Assembly (NCBI RefSeq): GCF_016863335.1
Contig: NZ_BOOR01000076.1
Coordinates: 1 to 55,376, forward strand
Origin: Planotetraspora thailandica
Lineage (GTDB): Bacteria > Actinomycetota > Actinomycetes > Streptosporangiales > Streptosporangiaceae
Direction of reading: 5' to 3'
DNA: 55,376 nt
Shown: piece after piece, positions 1 through 7,188 of the stretch
Position numbering within the stretch: position 1 is the stretch's first letter
How the letters are laid out: each line of letters begins with the position of its first letter
The notes under the pieces: generated by a model
Databases searched by the model: none
The model's input: only the letters and a program-made list of their open reading frames with translations
Told to the model about the DNA's origin: nothing
Made by a program: the position numbers and the translations under genes

Positions 1-1194
1 ACGCTGCCAGGGGCTATGAGGGTCGGCGAAATAGACCGGCAAGCCGGTGTCGATGCGTAGTTGAGCATGCTGGGCCAGCTCCGTTCCACGGTCCCAGGTC
101 AGTGAGCGGCGTAGCTGGTCGGGCAGACCGATGATCTCTTTGGTGATCGCGTCCCTGACGGCTTCGGCGCCGCGGCCGGCCAATGCCGGGCCGTTCTTCA
201 CCCGTTCCTGCGTGCCGTAGCCCTCCATCCGGGGCAGGTGCAACAGCAGGGTGAACCGTGTCGTGCGCTCCACGAGAGTGCCGATCGCCGACCGGCCAGT
301 GCCGATGATGAGGTCACCTTCCCAGTGGCCCGGGACCGCGCGGTCTTCGGCCTCGGCGGGCCTGGCACTGATCAGCACCTCGGGGGTCACGTGCCCGCGG
401 GCCTTCTGACGGGCGCGTGCTCGCGGCACCCGCAGCGCACGCCCGGTGCGCAGACAGGCGACCAGCTCCCGCTTGAGCGCTCCTCGCCCCTGGATGAACA
501 GGGCCTGGTAGATCGCCTCGTGTGAGATCCGCATCGTGTCATCCTCGGGGAAATCAACCTTGAGCCGATGAGCGATCTGTTCCGGGCTCCACGATGTTGT
601 CCAACGGCGATCCTGACGCCGGGGTTTGTTGCGCCCCTTCCAGGGTGCCGTCTGCGGCCCCGCCACCGGCGCGCCGCCCGGGTGGCGGACCTCCCCGGCC
701 AGCCGCTCCTGCACATAGTCGCGCAACTGCTGGTTGCCCGCCAGTTTGGCCATCTTCGGCCGCCGAGCTCGGCGCTCGGCATGCCATTGCGCAACCGTCG
801 CTCGATATTCCACGTCATACGTCCGCGTCGAGGCATTGCGTCGAATCTCGCGCGAGATCGTCGACGGCGCCCGCCCCAAACGCCGCGCGATCTCGCGCAC
901 GCCAACCTTCCGAGCACGGCACAAGGCGATCTCCTCCCGCTCCGCGAACGACAGATAACGGCCCGACACCGTCGGGGCAAGGCACGGTCCCACCCCGCCA
1001 CCCTGGCGAAACCAGCGCGTCCCCACTGCCGGCGACACGCCGATCTCCGCCGCCGCATCCTCCGAACTCGCCCCTCGAGCGATCGCCTGCCAGAACCGCA
1101 CACGATCCTCACGCCAGGCGACAGTCGGCCGTCCCGGCGATGGGATCTGACCGCGATACAACCGGACAGCCTGCTGCTTCTTGCCCAGGCCCAT
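1..1194 (-). CDS. IS30-family transposase, C-terminus beyond window
   Basis: DDE transposase that would catalyse cut and paste of its own IS30 element. The reading frame is open from an ATG at 1194 to position 1, giving 398 residues without a stop. The N-terminal third has the IS30 helix-turn-helix: a FAEREEIAL segment followed by VREIARRLGRAPSTISREI. Further on come an SPEQIAHRL segment, HEAIYQALF, and the catalytic core HWEGDLIIG (first Asp) and LTWDRGTEL (second Asp). The final Glu lies past the window edge. I chose the start at MGLGKKQQ because it directly follows the element's terminal region. No frameshift was found in the visible part, so it may be functional. Confidence 0.9.
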   Translation of the reverse strand, partial: MGLGKKQQAVRLYRGQIPSPGRPTVAWREDRVRFWQAIARGASSEDAAAEIGVSPAVGTRWFRQGGGVGPCLAPTVSGRYLSFAEREEIALCRARKVGVREIARRLGRAPSTISREIRRNASTRTYDVEYRATVAQWHAERRARRPKMAKLAGNQQLRDYVQERLAGEVRHPGGAPVAGPQTAPWKGRNKPRRQDRRWTTSWSPEQIAHRLKVDFPEDDTMRISHEAIYQALFIQGRGALKRELVACLRTGRALRVPRARARQKARGHVTPEVLISARPAEAEDRAVPGHWEGDLIIGTGRSAIGTLVERTTRFTLLLHLPRMEGYGTQERVKNGPALAGRGAEAVRDAITKEIIGLPDQLRRSLTWDRGTELAQHAQLRIDTGLPVYFADPHSPWQR

Positions 1195-1245
1195 TCACCA
1201 ACACCTCCAACGACGAAGTGTTGCGAGCACCGATTGAATCCGCCC
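1..1245 (-). mobile_element. IS30-family insertion sequence, cut by the window edge
   Basis: The element contains the transposase listed next. Its right end appears to lie near 1218-1245, where an end-like sequence (gtgttgcgagcaccgattga) abuts the IS3 transposase remnant that resumes at 1239. The other end and its inverted repeat lie outside the window, so the exact boundary and target duplication cannot be checked. The element splits the older IS3-family element. Confidence 0.7.
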
Positions 1246-1532
1246 AATACACCTCCACCGACTTCGCCGCCGTGTGCAAACAGTTCGGTGTTCGTCAGTC
1301 GATGGGCGCCGTGGGGACAAGCGCGGACAATGCCGCCGCCGAGTCCTTCAACGCCACATTCAAACGCGAGACGCTGCAGGGCGCCAAAGGCTGGCCCTCA
1401 GCCCGGCAGGCCCGTCTGGAGGTCTTCAGGTGGATCACCCGCTACAACACCCGAAGAAGACACTCCCGCCTGAACTACCTCAGCCCAATCGCCTACGAGC
1501 AGCAGCCCGATAAGGTCCTGCTCGCCGCGTGA
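1239..1532 (+). pseudogene. IS3-family transposase (OrfB) C-terminal remnant
   Basis: Only the last 97 residues of an IS3-type DDE integrase remain in frame, ending at a TGA at 1532. Recognisable blocks are SAQYTSTDFA (equivalent to the usual GSQYTS with its second Asp lost upstream), SADNAAAESFNATFKRE with the catalytic Glu, and the basic tail ITRYNTRRRHSRLNYLSPIAYE. The 5' part was removed by the IS30 insertion. The right terminal repeat of the IS3 element probably follows at about 1535-1560 (tggtgtccacacttcgggg). Confidence 0.85.
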
Positions 1533-1545
1533 CAGTTGGTGTCCA

Positions 1546-1919
1546 CACTTCGGGGCGAACCCCCCCGACCGATCGGTCTCGTCCCAGTTGGCGGCGGCCA
1601 GCTCGGCCCAACTGATCCACGTCGTTCCCCAGACGTCCTCTGGCCCACCCTCGGCAGCAAACACGTCCCGCAGTCCGTCCGAGGCGTCCCTCGGCAATCC
1701 GCGTCCCTCGGTCAGGGGCTGGAACCCAAAGGAGTTGCGGACGCCGAACAGACAGGCGAGTGCGTCATATGCGTTGCCGGTGTTCAGGAGACACAGATCG
1801 ATGCCAGCTTGCCATCCTGGGTCCTCGTCGTCTCCCTCCCAGACATGGGCCCACGGTTTGCACTCGATCATCCCGCTTACCTCGGTGGACATGTCCGCAT
1901 TCTGCCGAGAAGTGAGCAA
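1546..1919 (-). pseudogene. Hypothetical protein truncated by IS3 insertion
   Basis: The frame starts at a TTG at 1919 preceded by gaggcgac; an in-frame ATG at 1892 is an alternative. It encodes about 120 residues of non-repetitive protein with blocks PWAHVWEGDDEDPGWQAG, YDALACLFGVRN and WGTTWISWAELAAANWDETD. After the residues DRSGG the frame runs into the terminal sequence of the IS3 element, so the native C-terminus is lost. The family is not recognised; the Trp-rich GTTW..WAEL block resembles short hypothetical proteins of Streptomyces. The gene was therefore probably interrupted by transposition. Confidence 0.55.
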
Positions 1920-2021
1920 GTCTGTCGCCTCGGTTTGGCAAGACCTGTGAATCGTCGTCGAGCGATAGTCCCTCGAATGCGCGCGGCAGGCTAGGCGCGT
2001 CCGAGCGGGGCGGGCAGCTTT

Positions 2022-2549
2022 CTAGAGGTCATCCCACCAGCGTGGTGCTGTGTCATCCGGCATCTCAGGGCTCGCGAAATGAAACGGCACATTAAAGCGC
2101 TCTGCCAGCCTCTGCCCGACCACGCCAGCCTCCTCGGCCTCTGGCCACGGAGGAACCTCGCCGTTGAAGACCCGTATGTCCGTCCCATGCTGAGCGGTCG
2201 CGAGATGGTGCTCGGCCCGCGGCTCGAGTGTGACCGCTAGGAGTACGACGAACCATCCTTCGGAATCACCGTCCCATACGGCCTCGATCGCCGCTGGAGG
2301 AGTCGGCAGCGTCCGGATCTTGACCGTCAGAGTGTCCACGTCCAAAGGTGCTGTTGGCGAACGAGAAAAACGTTGCCCCAGGTCCGCATAGCGCTCCGCC
2401 ACAAGGTCAAGGCACTTATAGAGGTCTGGCGGCTTCTCGAAGCTGTCTCGGATCACCTTGATGGCATGCAGCCTATGGTCCTTGTAAACGAGGGCGTCGA
2501 CGTGGGCACGCACCTCGACTGGCAGCTGATTCCAGAGGGGATTCTTCAC
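2022..2549 (-). CDS. Hypothetical protein
   Basis: About 175 residues, soluble, with no signal peptide or membrane segment. The start is taken as a GTG at 2549 (VKNPLWNQLP) because the upstream in-frame sequence is occupied by a HAD-hydrolase remnant on the other strand. The N-terminal block LPVEVRAHVDALVYKDHRLHA and the C-terminal Trp-rich tail APRWWDDL are the visible landmarks; the middle has a beta-rich stretch (GWFVVLLAVTLEP). No catalytic motif is visible and I do not recognise the family. It lies within the accessory region between IS remnants. Confidence 0.55.
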   Translation of the reverse strand: MKNPLWNQLPVEVRAHVDALVYKDHRLHAIKVIRDSFEKPPDLYKCLDLVAERYADLGQRFSRSPTAPLDVDTLTVKIRTLPTPPAAIEAVWDGDSEGWFVVLLAVTLEPRAEHHLATAQHGTDIRVFNGEVPPWPEAEEAGVVGQRLAERFNVPFHFASPEMPDDTAPRWWDDL

Positions 2550-2585
2550 AGTCCATATTGAACCCCCGTATGGTCCCGCCAATGG

Positions 2586-2801
2586 CTGGATGCGGGCGAC
2601 ATTGCCGGCGGACGTGCGGCAGGCGTGCGAACGATCTGGATCGGCCGTGGGACACGGCTTGATCATGCGCACGGTGACGCCCAGGTGATCGACGCGGTCC
2701 GCGCGGGATATGTGCGGGATGATCTTTGGTCGCTGTCCGGCGATTCAAGGCGTAACCACAGGTCAGTGGCTACACGGCGGTGCGATTCGCAGTGTTCTTG
2801 A
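2586..2801 (+). pseudogene. 3' fragment of a HAD-family hydrolase gene
   Basis: In one frame, ending at TGA 2799-2801, the translation begins GDIAGGRAAGVRTIWIGRG and continues with a D..V.DAV segment. The first part aligns almost residue for residue with the C-terminal ADIAGGRAAGLQTIWIDRG block of the intact HAD gene just downstream (2900-3586). No N-terminal HAD motifs precede it, so it is a detached 3' end, presumably left by recombination or deletion. Confidence 0.65.
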
Positions 2802-2899
2802 AAACCGCTACGTCCGATGTTGGTCCTTGGAGTCCACACTGAGGCATGGGCGGCCGTTCAGCACGGGTAGCCAGGTCGGGCGAGGGTCTCGTCCATAAG

Positions 2900-3586
2900 A
2901 TGCGCATCATGCAGCAACTTGCCCTGTTCGATCTAGACAACACGTTGATTGACCTGGATGCAGCTTTCCGGGTGTGGGCGGGGGAGTTCGCCGCGGAGCG
3001 TGCTCTTGGTGCAGGGGCGGTTGACTGGCTGGTAGCCGTCGACCGGGAAGGAGTGCCGCACCGTGAGGAGTTCTTCACCCGGGTGCGAGAGCGCTTCGAG
3101 TTGCCTGAGCAGGTCGAAGATCTGTGGAGCGCCTACCGCCGACGGATGCCCTTCCTCGTGCACTGCCGGTCTGAGGTACTGGATGGTCTGCGCCGGCTAC
3201 GTGCTTCAGGATGGGCGGTGGCCGTGGTGACCAATGGAATGGCGGATAACCAGTTCGGGAAGATCCAACGCACGGGGTTGGCGGAGGTCGTTGACGCTTG
3301 GGCGTTGTCTGGGGCCGAAGGCATCCGCAAGCCCGACCCGGGCCTGTTCGAGATAGCTGCCCAGCGCTGCGGTGTGACACTGGCCGGCGGCGGCTGGGTT
3401 ATCGGTGACAACCTGATCGCTGATATTGCCGGCGGCCGCGCGGCAGGCCTGCAAACGATCTGGATCGACCGCGGCACGTCGCCGGGCGCCGAGCATGATG
3501 CCGACCATGTTGTCTCGGACGTGATCGACGCCATCGGCATCTTGTCGGATCAGAAACCCATGCTCCCAGCCCCAACAATCTCGTAA
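2900..3586 (+). CDS. HAD-superfamily hydrolase
   Basis: Cytoplasmic phosphatase-like protein of about 228 residues. All four HAD motifs are present: FDLDNTLID (nucleophile and acid Asp, residues 11 and 13), VVTNG (motif II Thr), RKPDP (motif III Lys) and GDNLIADIAGG (motif IV acidic pair). The helical cap between motifs I and II fits a class I, subfamily IA enzyme acting on a small phosphorylated metabolite; the substrate cannot be read from sequence. The start is ATG 2900 or ATG 2909; neither has a strong ribosome site. Fragments of related genes lie at 2586-2801 and 13010-13322. A strong hairpin follows at 3629. Confidence 0.85.
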   Translation: MRIMQQLALFDLDNTLIDLDAAFRVWAGEFAAERALGAGAVDWLVAVDREGVPHREEFFTRVRERFELPEQVEDLWSAYRRRMPFLVHCRSEVLDGLRRLRASGWAVAVVTNGMADNQFGKIQRTGLAEVVDAWALSGAEGIRKPDPGLFEIAAQRCGVTLAGGGWVIGDNLIADIAGGRAAGLQTIWIDRGTSPGAEHDADHVVSDVIDAIGILSDQKPMLPAPTIS

Positions 3587-3628
3587 CTATATGTAATTAA
3601 TAGAAGCTCTTAGTAATGTCGCCTGGTG

Positions 3629-3660
3629 GGCGGCCCTGCTAGGAGGGGGGCAGGGCCGCC
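3629..3660. terminator. Bidirectional hairpin between convergent genes
   Basis: A perfect 11-bp stem (ggcggccctgc / gcagggccgcc) with a 10-base loop sits between the HAD gene and the convergent EEP gene. There is no long T-tract, as is common for actinomycete terminators. Confidence 0.7.
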
Positions 3661-3687
3661 TGCCAATCTCCGACCATGCTTAGGCGT

Positions 3688-4662
3688 CTACAGCGTGAGG
3701 GCTACCCAGGCGGGGTCGTGGTCACTGCCGTCGCCACCATGGCGGGTGCGGCGGTCGATGAACGCCCCGGATTGCCGCTCCGCCAAGACGGGGCTGAGCC
3801 AGATCTGGTCGAACAGCTCATAGGCCGCAGGCCGGCCGGACTCTTTGAAGCGGTGTGTCCACGCGCCTGAGGCCGGCGGGGGTGGAGTGTCCGGCTTGGG
3901 TTCGCGCGTCTGGACCGGGTGGGTGAGTGCGTTGGTCAGGTTGAGCTCGGTCGAGGTGCTGAACGCAGACAGGGTCGCCGCTTCCGGGGTGTCGTTCATG
4001 TCGCCCACGATCACGAAACGCCCGTCGGGGCGGTTGCGCGCGGCGACGATCCTCGCGATGGTTTCGGCCTGCTGGCGGCGCCGGGTGTCGTTGGCAAGCT
4101 TCCCGACATCGGGATCGGTGCCGAATTCGACGAACTGGCTCTTGAGGTGGTTGTTGTACAGCGTGAACAGCCGCCGGTTACGGTCGCCGGGGTCGAGGAT
4201 CTCGACCTCCAGCAGATCGCGGCTGAAGACCCGCCCCTCCGGTAGCTCGTGATGGACGGAATGCTGCCAGGAGGTCACCGCCCCGATCGGCAGCTTCGAC
4301 AGCACGGCCACATCGATCAGCCGAGGATCGTTGCCCTCGATGAGCGTCAGATGCGGGTACAGGTGGTCGAGCTCTTTCGCGACGAAGAAGCGGAGCGTGT
4401 CGATGTCTTCGACCTCCTGGACCGCAAGCACGTCCAGATCCATGCGGCTGATCCGCTCAGCGATCAGGCGTTGGCCTTCCTCGTCCTTCGCTTGGACCAG
4501 CCGACCCCTGTAGGTGCGGATACGCACCTGTTCTGGATCGTCGAAAACGTAGCTGGCAGTTAGTCCCGGGCCCGGCGCTTCCAGGATTGCTGGGATCTCT
4601 GCCTCGAAGTTGAAGCGGGAGAACAGGTTATTGAGGTTGAAAGTACCGACCGTGACATCCAT
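3688..4662 (-). CDS. Endonuclease/exonuclease/phosphatase (EEP) family protein
   Basis: 324 residues with the full EEP metal-dependent phosphodiesterase fold. Landmarks in order are GTFNLNNLF (Asn), AVQEVEDIDTL (Glu metal ligand), YNNHLKSQF (His), VIVGDMNDTPEAA (Asp/Asn pair), YELFDQIWLS and the C-terminal SDHDPAWV catalytic Asp-His. These are the residues needed for Mg-dependent hydrolysis of phosphodiester bonds. No signal peptide is seen, so a cytoplasmic enzyme acting on nucleic acid or a phosphoester is most likely. The ATG at 4662 is preceded by ggaggctggg, a good ribosome site. Confidence 0.9.
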   Translation of the reverse strand: MDVTVGTFNLNNLFSRFNFEAEIPAILEAPGPGLTASYVFDDPEQVRIRTYRGRLVQAKDEEGQRLIAERISRMDLDVLAVQEVEDIDTLRFFVAKELDHLYPHLTLIEGNDPRLIDVAVLSKLPIGAVTSWQHSVHHELPEGRVFSRDLLEVEILDPGDRNRRLFTLYNNHLKSQFVEFGTDPDVGKLANDTRRRQQAETIARIVAARNRPDGRFVIVGDMNDTPEAATLSAFSTSTELNLTNALTHPVQTREPKPDTPPPPASGAWTHRFKESGRPAAYELFDQIWLSPVLAERQSGAFIDRRTRHGGDGSDHDPAWVALTL

Positions 4663-4675
4663 CCCAGCCTCCGCA

Positions 4676-4860
4676 TCACTGAGTGCGCGTGGCTTTGAGA
4701 GTAACCTCCTCGCCGATCAGCCGCCCGTCTTTGTGTGCCAACCCCGTCGGCGATGACGGTGAAGTCGGTGTGCGAGACCGCGGCGAGGGTCAATGCGATG
4801 AAGGAGGGCGCGTACGTGACGGTGCGCGAGCACCCAGACGATCGGTCTCGGTGATTCATC
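4676..4860 (-). pseudogene. Frameshifted gene remnant, unknown function
   Basis: Upstream of the EEP gene, two overlapping minus-strand frames join into one protein-like segment: APSFIALTLAAVSHTDFTVIADG in one frame, then HKDGRLIGEEVTLKATRT in the next, ending at the stop 4676-4678. A single-base shift near 4745 would connect them. The 5' part is missing. I do not recognise the parent family. Confidence 0.35.
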
Positions 4861-4927
4861 CACCCAGACGAACGGCCGCCCAGCCGCCGGATCGGCGACG
4901 CCGTTAGAGACAGGCCCCTCGTGGCAC

Positions 4928-4947
4928 CTTGCTAACGCGGTTGCTAA
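4928..4947 (+). repeat. 20-bp dispersed direct repeat, copy 1
   Basis: cttgctaacgcggttgctaa; a 19/20 match lies at 13996-14015 in the same orientation. Each copy itself holds two ttgctaa motifs. The pair brackets most of the IS and integrase scars. Confidence 0.5.
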
Positions 4948-5028
4948 TCCGAAAATCAGACATTTGCCGGGCACGCGGCAGCGAACCTTACGTGTTGATG
5001 TGCAGCAGGGCCGTGCTGGTCGTCGTAG

Positions 5029-6297
5029 TCAGGCGGTGGGTTCGAGCGTGACGTGGTAGCCCAGGGCTTCGAGCTCGCGGATGTGGTTGCGCATTTTGCG
5101 GTCAGGATCGATGCGCCGGCTGTAGTGGTCGGGTCCGAGGTCGATGAAGTGGGCGTCGGGGTCGGACAGCAGATGCCAGACGATGGTGAGGATGGAGCGG
5201 CCGACCGCGACGATCGCGCGTTTCTTGCCGCGTCGGCGGGCGATGCGGCCGTAGCGTTCGCCGAGGAAGGTGTTGGTCCTGCCGGCGATCACGGCTGCCT
5301 CGCCCAGGATGCGAGCCAGGTAGGGGTTACCGTGGCCGGTCCCGCCGTGGCCCTTCTTGCGTCCGGCCGATTCCTTGACCCCGGGCGCGAAGCGTGCCCA
5401 AGAGGCCAGATGCCCTGGGGTGGGGAAGCGGCTCATGTCAGTGCCGATCTCAGCGAGGATGACCGCGGCTGCGGTGGGGCCGATGCCGGGGATCTCGTCC
5501 AATCGCGCCGCTGCTTGCCCAAAAGGAGCGATGAGTTCTTGGATCTTGGCGTCGACCTCGGCGATGTCGATGGTGATCTGGTCGACCCGGGCCAGCATCT
5601 TGCCCAGCAGGAAGGCGTGGTGATCGGTGAAGTGGCCGGTGAACGCCTCCTGCAGCAGGGGAATCTTCTTGCGCAGGCTGGTGCGGGCCATCTGCGCCAG
5701 CACCGCCGGGTTGTGCTCCCCGGTGATCAGGGCGGCCATCATCGCGCGCCCGGAGGCCCCGAAGATGTCAGAGGCCACCACGGACAGCTTGATCTGCGCA
5801 TCTTCCAGCAGCTTTTCCGCACGCTGTTTCTCGGCGGTCCGTGCGCTGACCAGGTCGATCCGGTAGCGCGTCAGATCCCGTAGCCGGCGAATCTGGGGTG
5901 GCGGGACGAAGCTGGCGCGCAGCATCTGCCGTTCGGCGACCTTGGCCAGCCAGACGGCGTCCAGCCGGTCGGTCTTGGGACGGCCTGGCAGATGCTTGAC
6001 GTCACGGGCGTTGACCAGCCAGGTCTCGAACCCGGCCGCCTCCAGCAGGTAGAAGACCGGCTTCCAGTAGTCGCTGGTGGCCTCCATCACGACCCGGGTC
6101 ACACCCAGGGTGCGCAGGTGATCTGCCATGGCCAGCAGCGAGCGGGTCATCGTCGGGTAGGTCTGCACCTCCTGCAGCCGCCGCCCCGGCCGGTCCTCGT
6201 CCGGCACGCGCGCGCAGCAGACCAGGAAGGCCTTGCCGATGTCTAGCGCCGCGACTCGTTCGATGATCTCCTCGTGGTCCTTGGTTTCCTCCAGCAT
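5029..6297 (-). CDS. IS110-family transposase
   Basis: DEDD-type transposase of about 422 residues that mobilises its own IS110 element. The N-terminal RuvC-like domain shows ALDIGKAF (Asp19), VVMEATSDYW (Glu72) and KTDRLDAVWLA (Asp110, Asp113). The C-terminal Transposase_20 region has LDEIPGIGPTAAAVILAEIG with its helix-hairpin-helix and the later GRKKGHGGTGHGNPYL block with the catalytic Ser region. The start is ATG 6297 (MLEETKDH), which follows ggagggcggc; a longer frame to 6336 has no better site. The frame is intact and likely functional. IS110 elements lack long inverted repeats, so I do not assign element ends. Confidence 0.93.
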   Translation of the reverse strand: MLEETKDHEEIIERVAALDIGKAFLVCCARVPDEDRPGRRLQEVQTYPTMTRSLLAMADHLRTLGVTRVVMEATSDYWKPVFYLLEAAGFETWLVNARDVKHLPGRPKTDRLDAVWLAKVAERQMLRASFVPPPQIRRLRDLTRYRIDLVSARTAEKQRAEKLLEDAQIKLSVVASDIFGASGRAMMAALITGEHNPAVLAQMARTSLRKKIPLLQEAFTGHFTDHHAFLLGKMLARVDQITIDIAEVDAKIQELIAPFGQAAARLDEIPGIGPTAAAVILAEIGTDMSRFPTPGHLASWARFAPGVKESAGRKKGHGGTGHGNPYLARILGEAAVIAGRTNTFLGERYGRIARRRGKKRAIVAVGRSILTIVWHLLSDPDAHFIDLGPDHYSRRIDPDRKMRNHIRELEALGYHVTLEPTA

Positions 6298-6639
6298 GCC
6301 GCCCTCCTGCCGTCGCTGCTTGCGAGCACCCTGCACAGGCTGCCCGCGAGAGCCGCAAGGACGAAGCGAATCTAATCCGCGTGCTCAAAGCACAGTGAAG
6401 GGCCCTTGGCACGGCTCCCGGCGTCCGACTAACAAACGGCCTCAACCAGACCAAGCACCAACGACGTCGGCGGGCAACCACCCCGATTTTCAGCCCGGAA
6501 CGGGCATCCCGCCAGGGATATCGAGGACTAACAACGGCCGTGGACGGTTCTGGATCCTCGTGGACTCCGAAGCGGGTTCCACAGGGCTTGAACAGGCTTT
6601 TCTGACACCGGTGGACAACCCTGGACGGTTGTGTTCTAA
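6298..6639. other. Non-coding stretch beside IS110 and the tRNA-Thr scar
   Basis: No gene with a start, ribosome site and recognisable protein was found on either strand. It presumably contains the upstream end of the IS110 element and old sequence next to the att-like site. Confidence 0.4.
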
Positions 6640-6684
6640 CTCGTAATGCGTAGGTCAAGGGTTCGATTCCCTTAGGCGGCTCCA
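6640..6684 (+). other. 3' fragment of tRNA-Thr(CGT), attachment-site core
   Basis: The 45 bases read as anticodon loop (ctCGTaa), 3' anticodon strand, variable region, a perfect T arm (aaggg-ttcgatt-ccctt), the 3' acceptor strand aggcggc and tcca. The 5' half is absent: the bases before the anticodon cannot pair with tgcgt, and no gccgcct acceptor strand is found upstream. An integrase tail lies immediately downstream on the opposite strand. This is the usual look of an att core of an element that integrates into the 3' end of a tRNA gene. Confidence 0.75.
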
Positions 6685-7093
6685 TCAACGAACAGGGCGT
6701 ACTCCTTCCGGAGCACGCCCTGTGATCGTTTTCAGTTGCATTTCCCGTTGCAGTTATCCCCCACAGTGCTCTGCCCATGCGTTTGGCGGCATCCCGGGCC
6801 ATCGGAGTGGCTACGTGGGTGTAGCGCTGGGTCACTCGGATGTCGGAGTGGCCGAGCACTTCCATGACGACGCGGACGTGCACGCCCATGTCGACGAGGA
6901 GGGTCCCCGCCGTGTGACGGCCGTCGTGGACGCGTACGTCGCGGACGCCGGCCTCCTGGAGGATCTCCTTCCACTCCTCCCAGTCGTGGCGCGGGTCGAT
7001 GGGCCGCCCGTCCAGCCGGGGAAGACGAGATCGTGATCCTCCCAGTCTTCATGGTCGGACTCGCTTTCGACGACTTCCCAGACTCGAAATGAA
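6685..7093 (-). pseudogene. Tyrosine integrase C-terminal remnant, frameshifted
   Basis: The catalytic half of a phage/AICE-type tyrosine recombinase is readable: VHDGRHTAGTLLVDMGV (box II H-x-x-R and following His), VMEVLGHSDI (His) and QRYTHVATP (nucleophile Tyr). Upstream, WEVVESESDHEDWEDHDLVFP lies in another frame; one missing base near 7018 (a C-run) would join it to LDGRPIDPRHDWEEW. Sequence before about 7093 is unrelated, so the N-terminal half is gone. The frame runs on through the antisense of the tRNA-Thr fragment, as seen for elements integrated in tRNA genes. Confidence 0.8.
6693..6722. terminator. Hairpin downstream of the tRNA-Thr fragment
   Basis: A 13-bp stem with one mismatch (cagggcgtactcc / ggagcacgccctg) and a 4-base loop. 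It follows the tRNA 3' end by 8 bases and could have ended tRNA or integrase transcription. Confidence 0.6.
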
Positions 7094-7188
7094 GGATCGC
7101 GTGAATTCGGAGCGCAGGCCGCGCCCCTGGGTGCAGTCTGAGGTCCCAGGGGCGCGGCTGCGTCAGTTCGACCGCGACCTTCCCGTGC

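Noticed and set aside
387-1532. Long open frames on both strands (286, 301 and 312 codons) across the IS30 gene
   Set aside because: They are shadows of the IS30 transposase; translated Arg/Pro/Ala-rich sequence lacks motifs. Only the last 97 codons of one plus frame are real IS3 sequence.
6640-6684. Functional tRNA-Thr gene
   Set aside because: The 5' acceptor strand, D arm and 5' anticodon strand are absent, so no complete cloverleaf can form.
6002-6889. 295-codon minus frame starting in the integrase tail and running through the tRNA fragment into the IS110 gene
   Set aside because: Its first part is the integrase end, but the later part is an out-of-frame reading of IS110 sequence and not a natural fusion.
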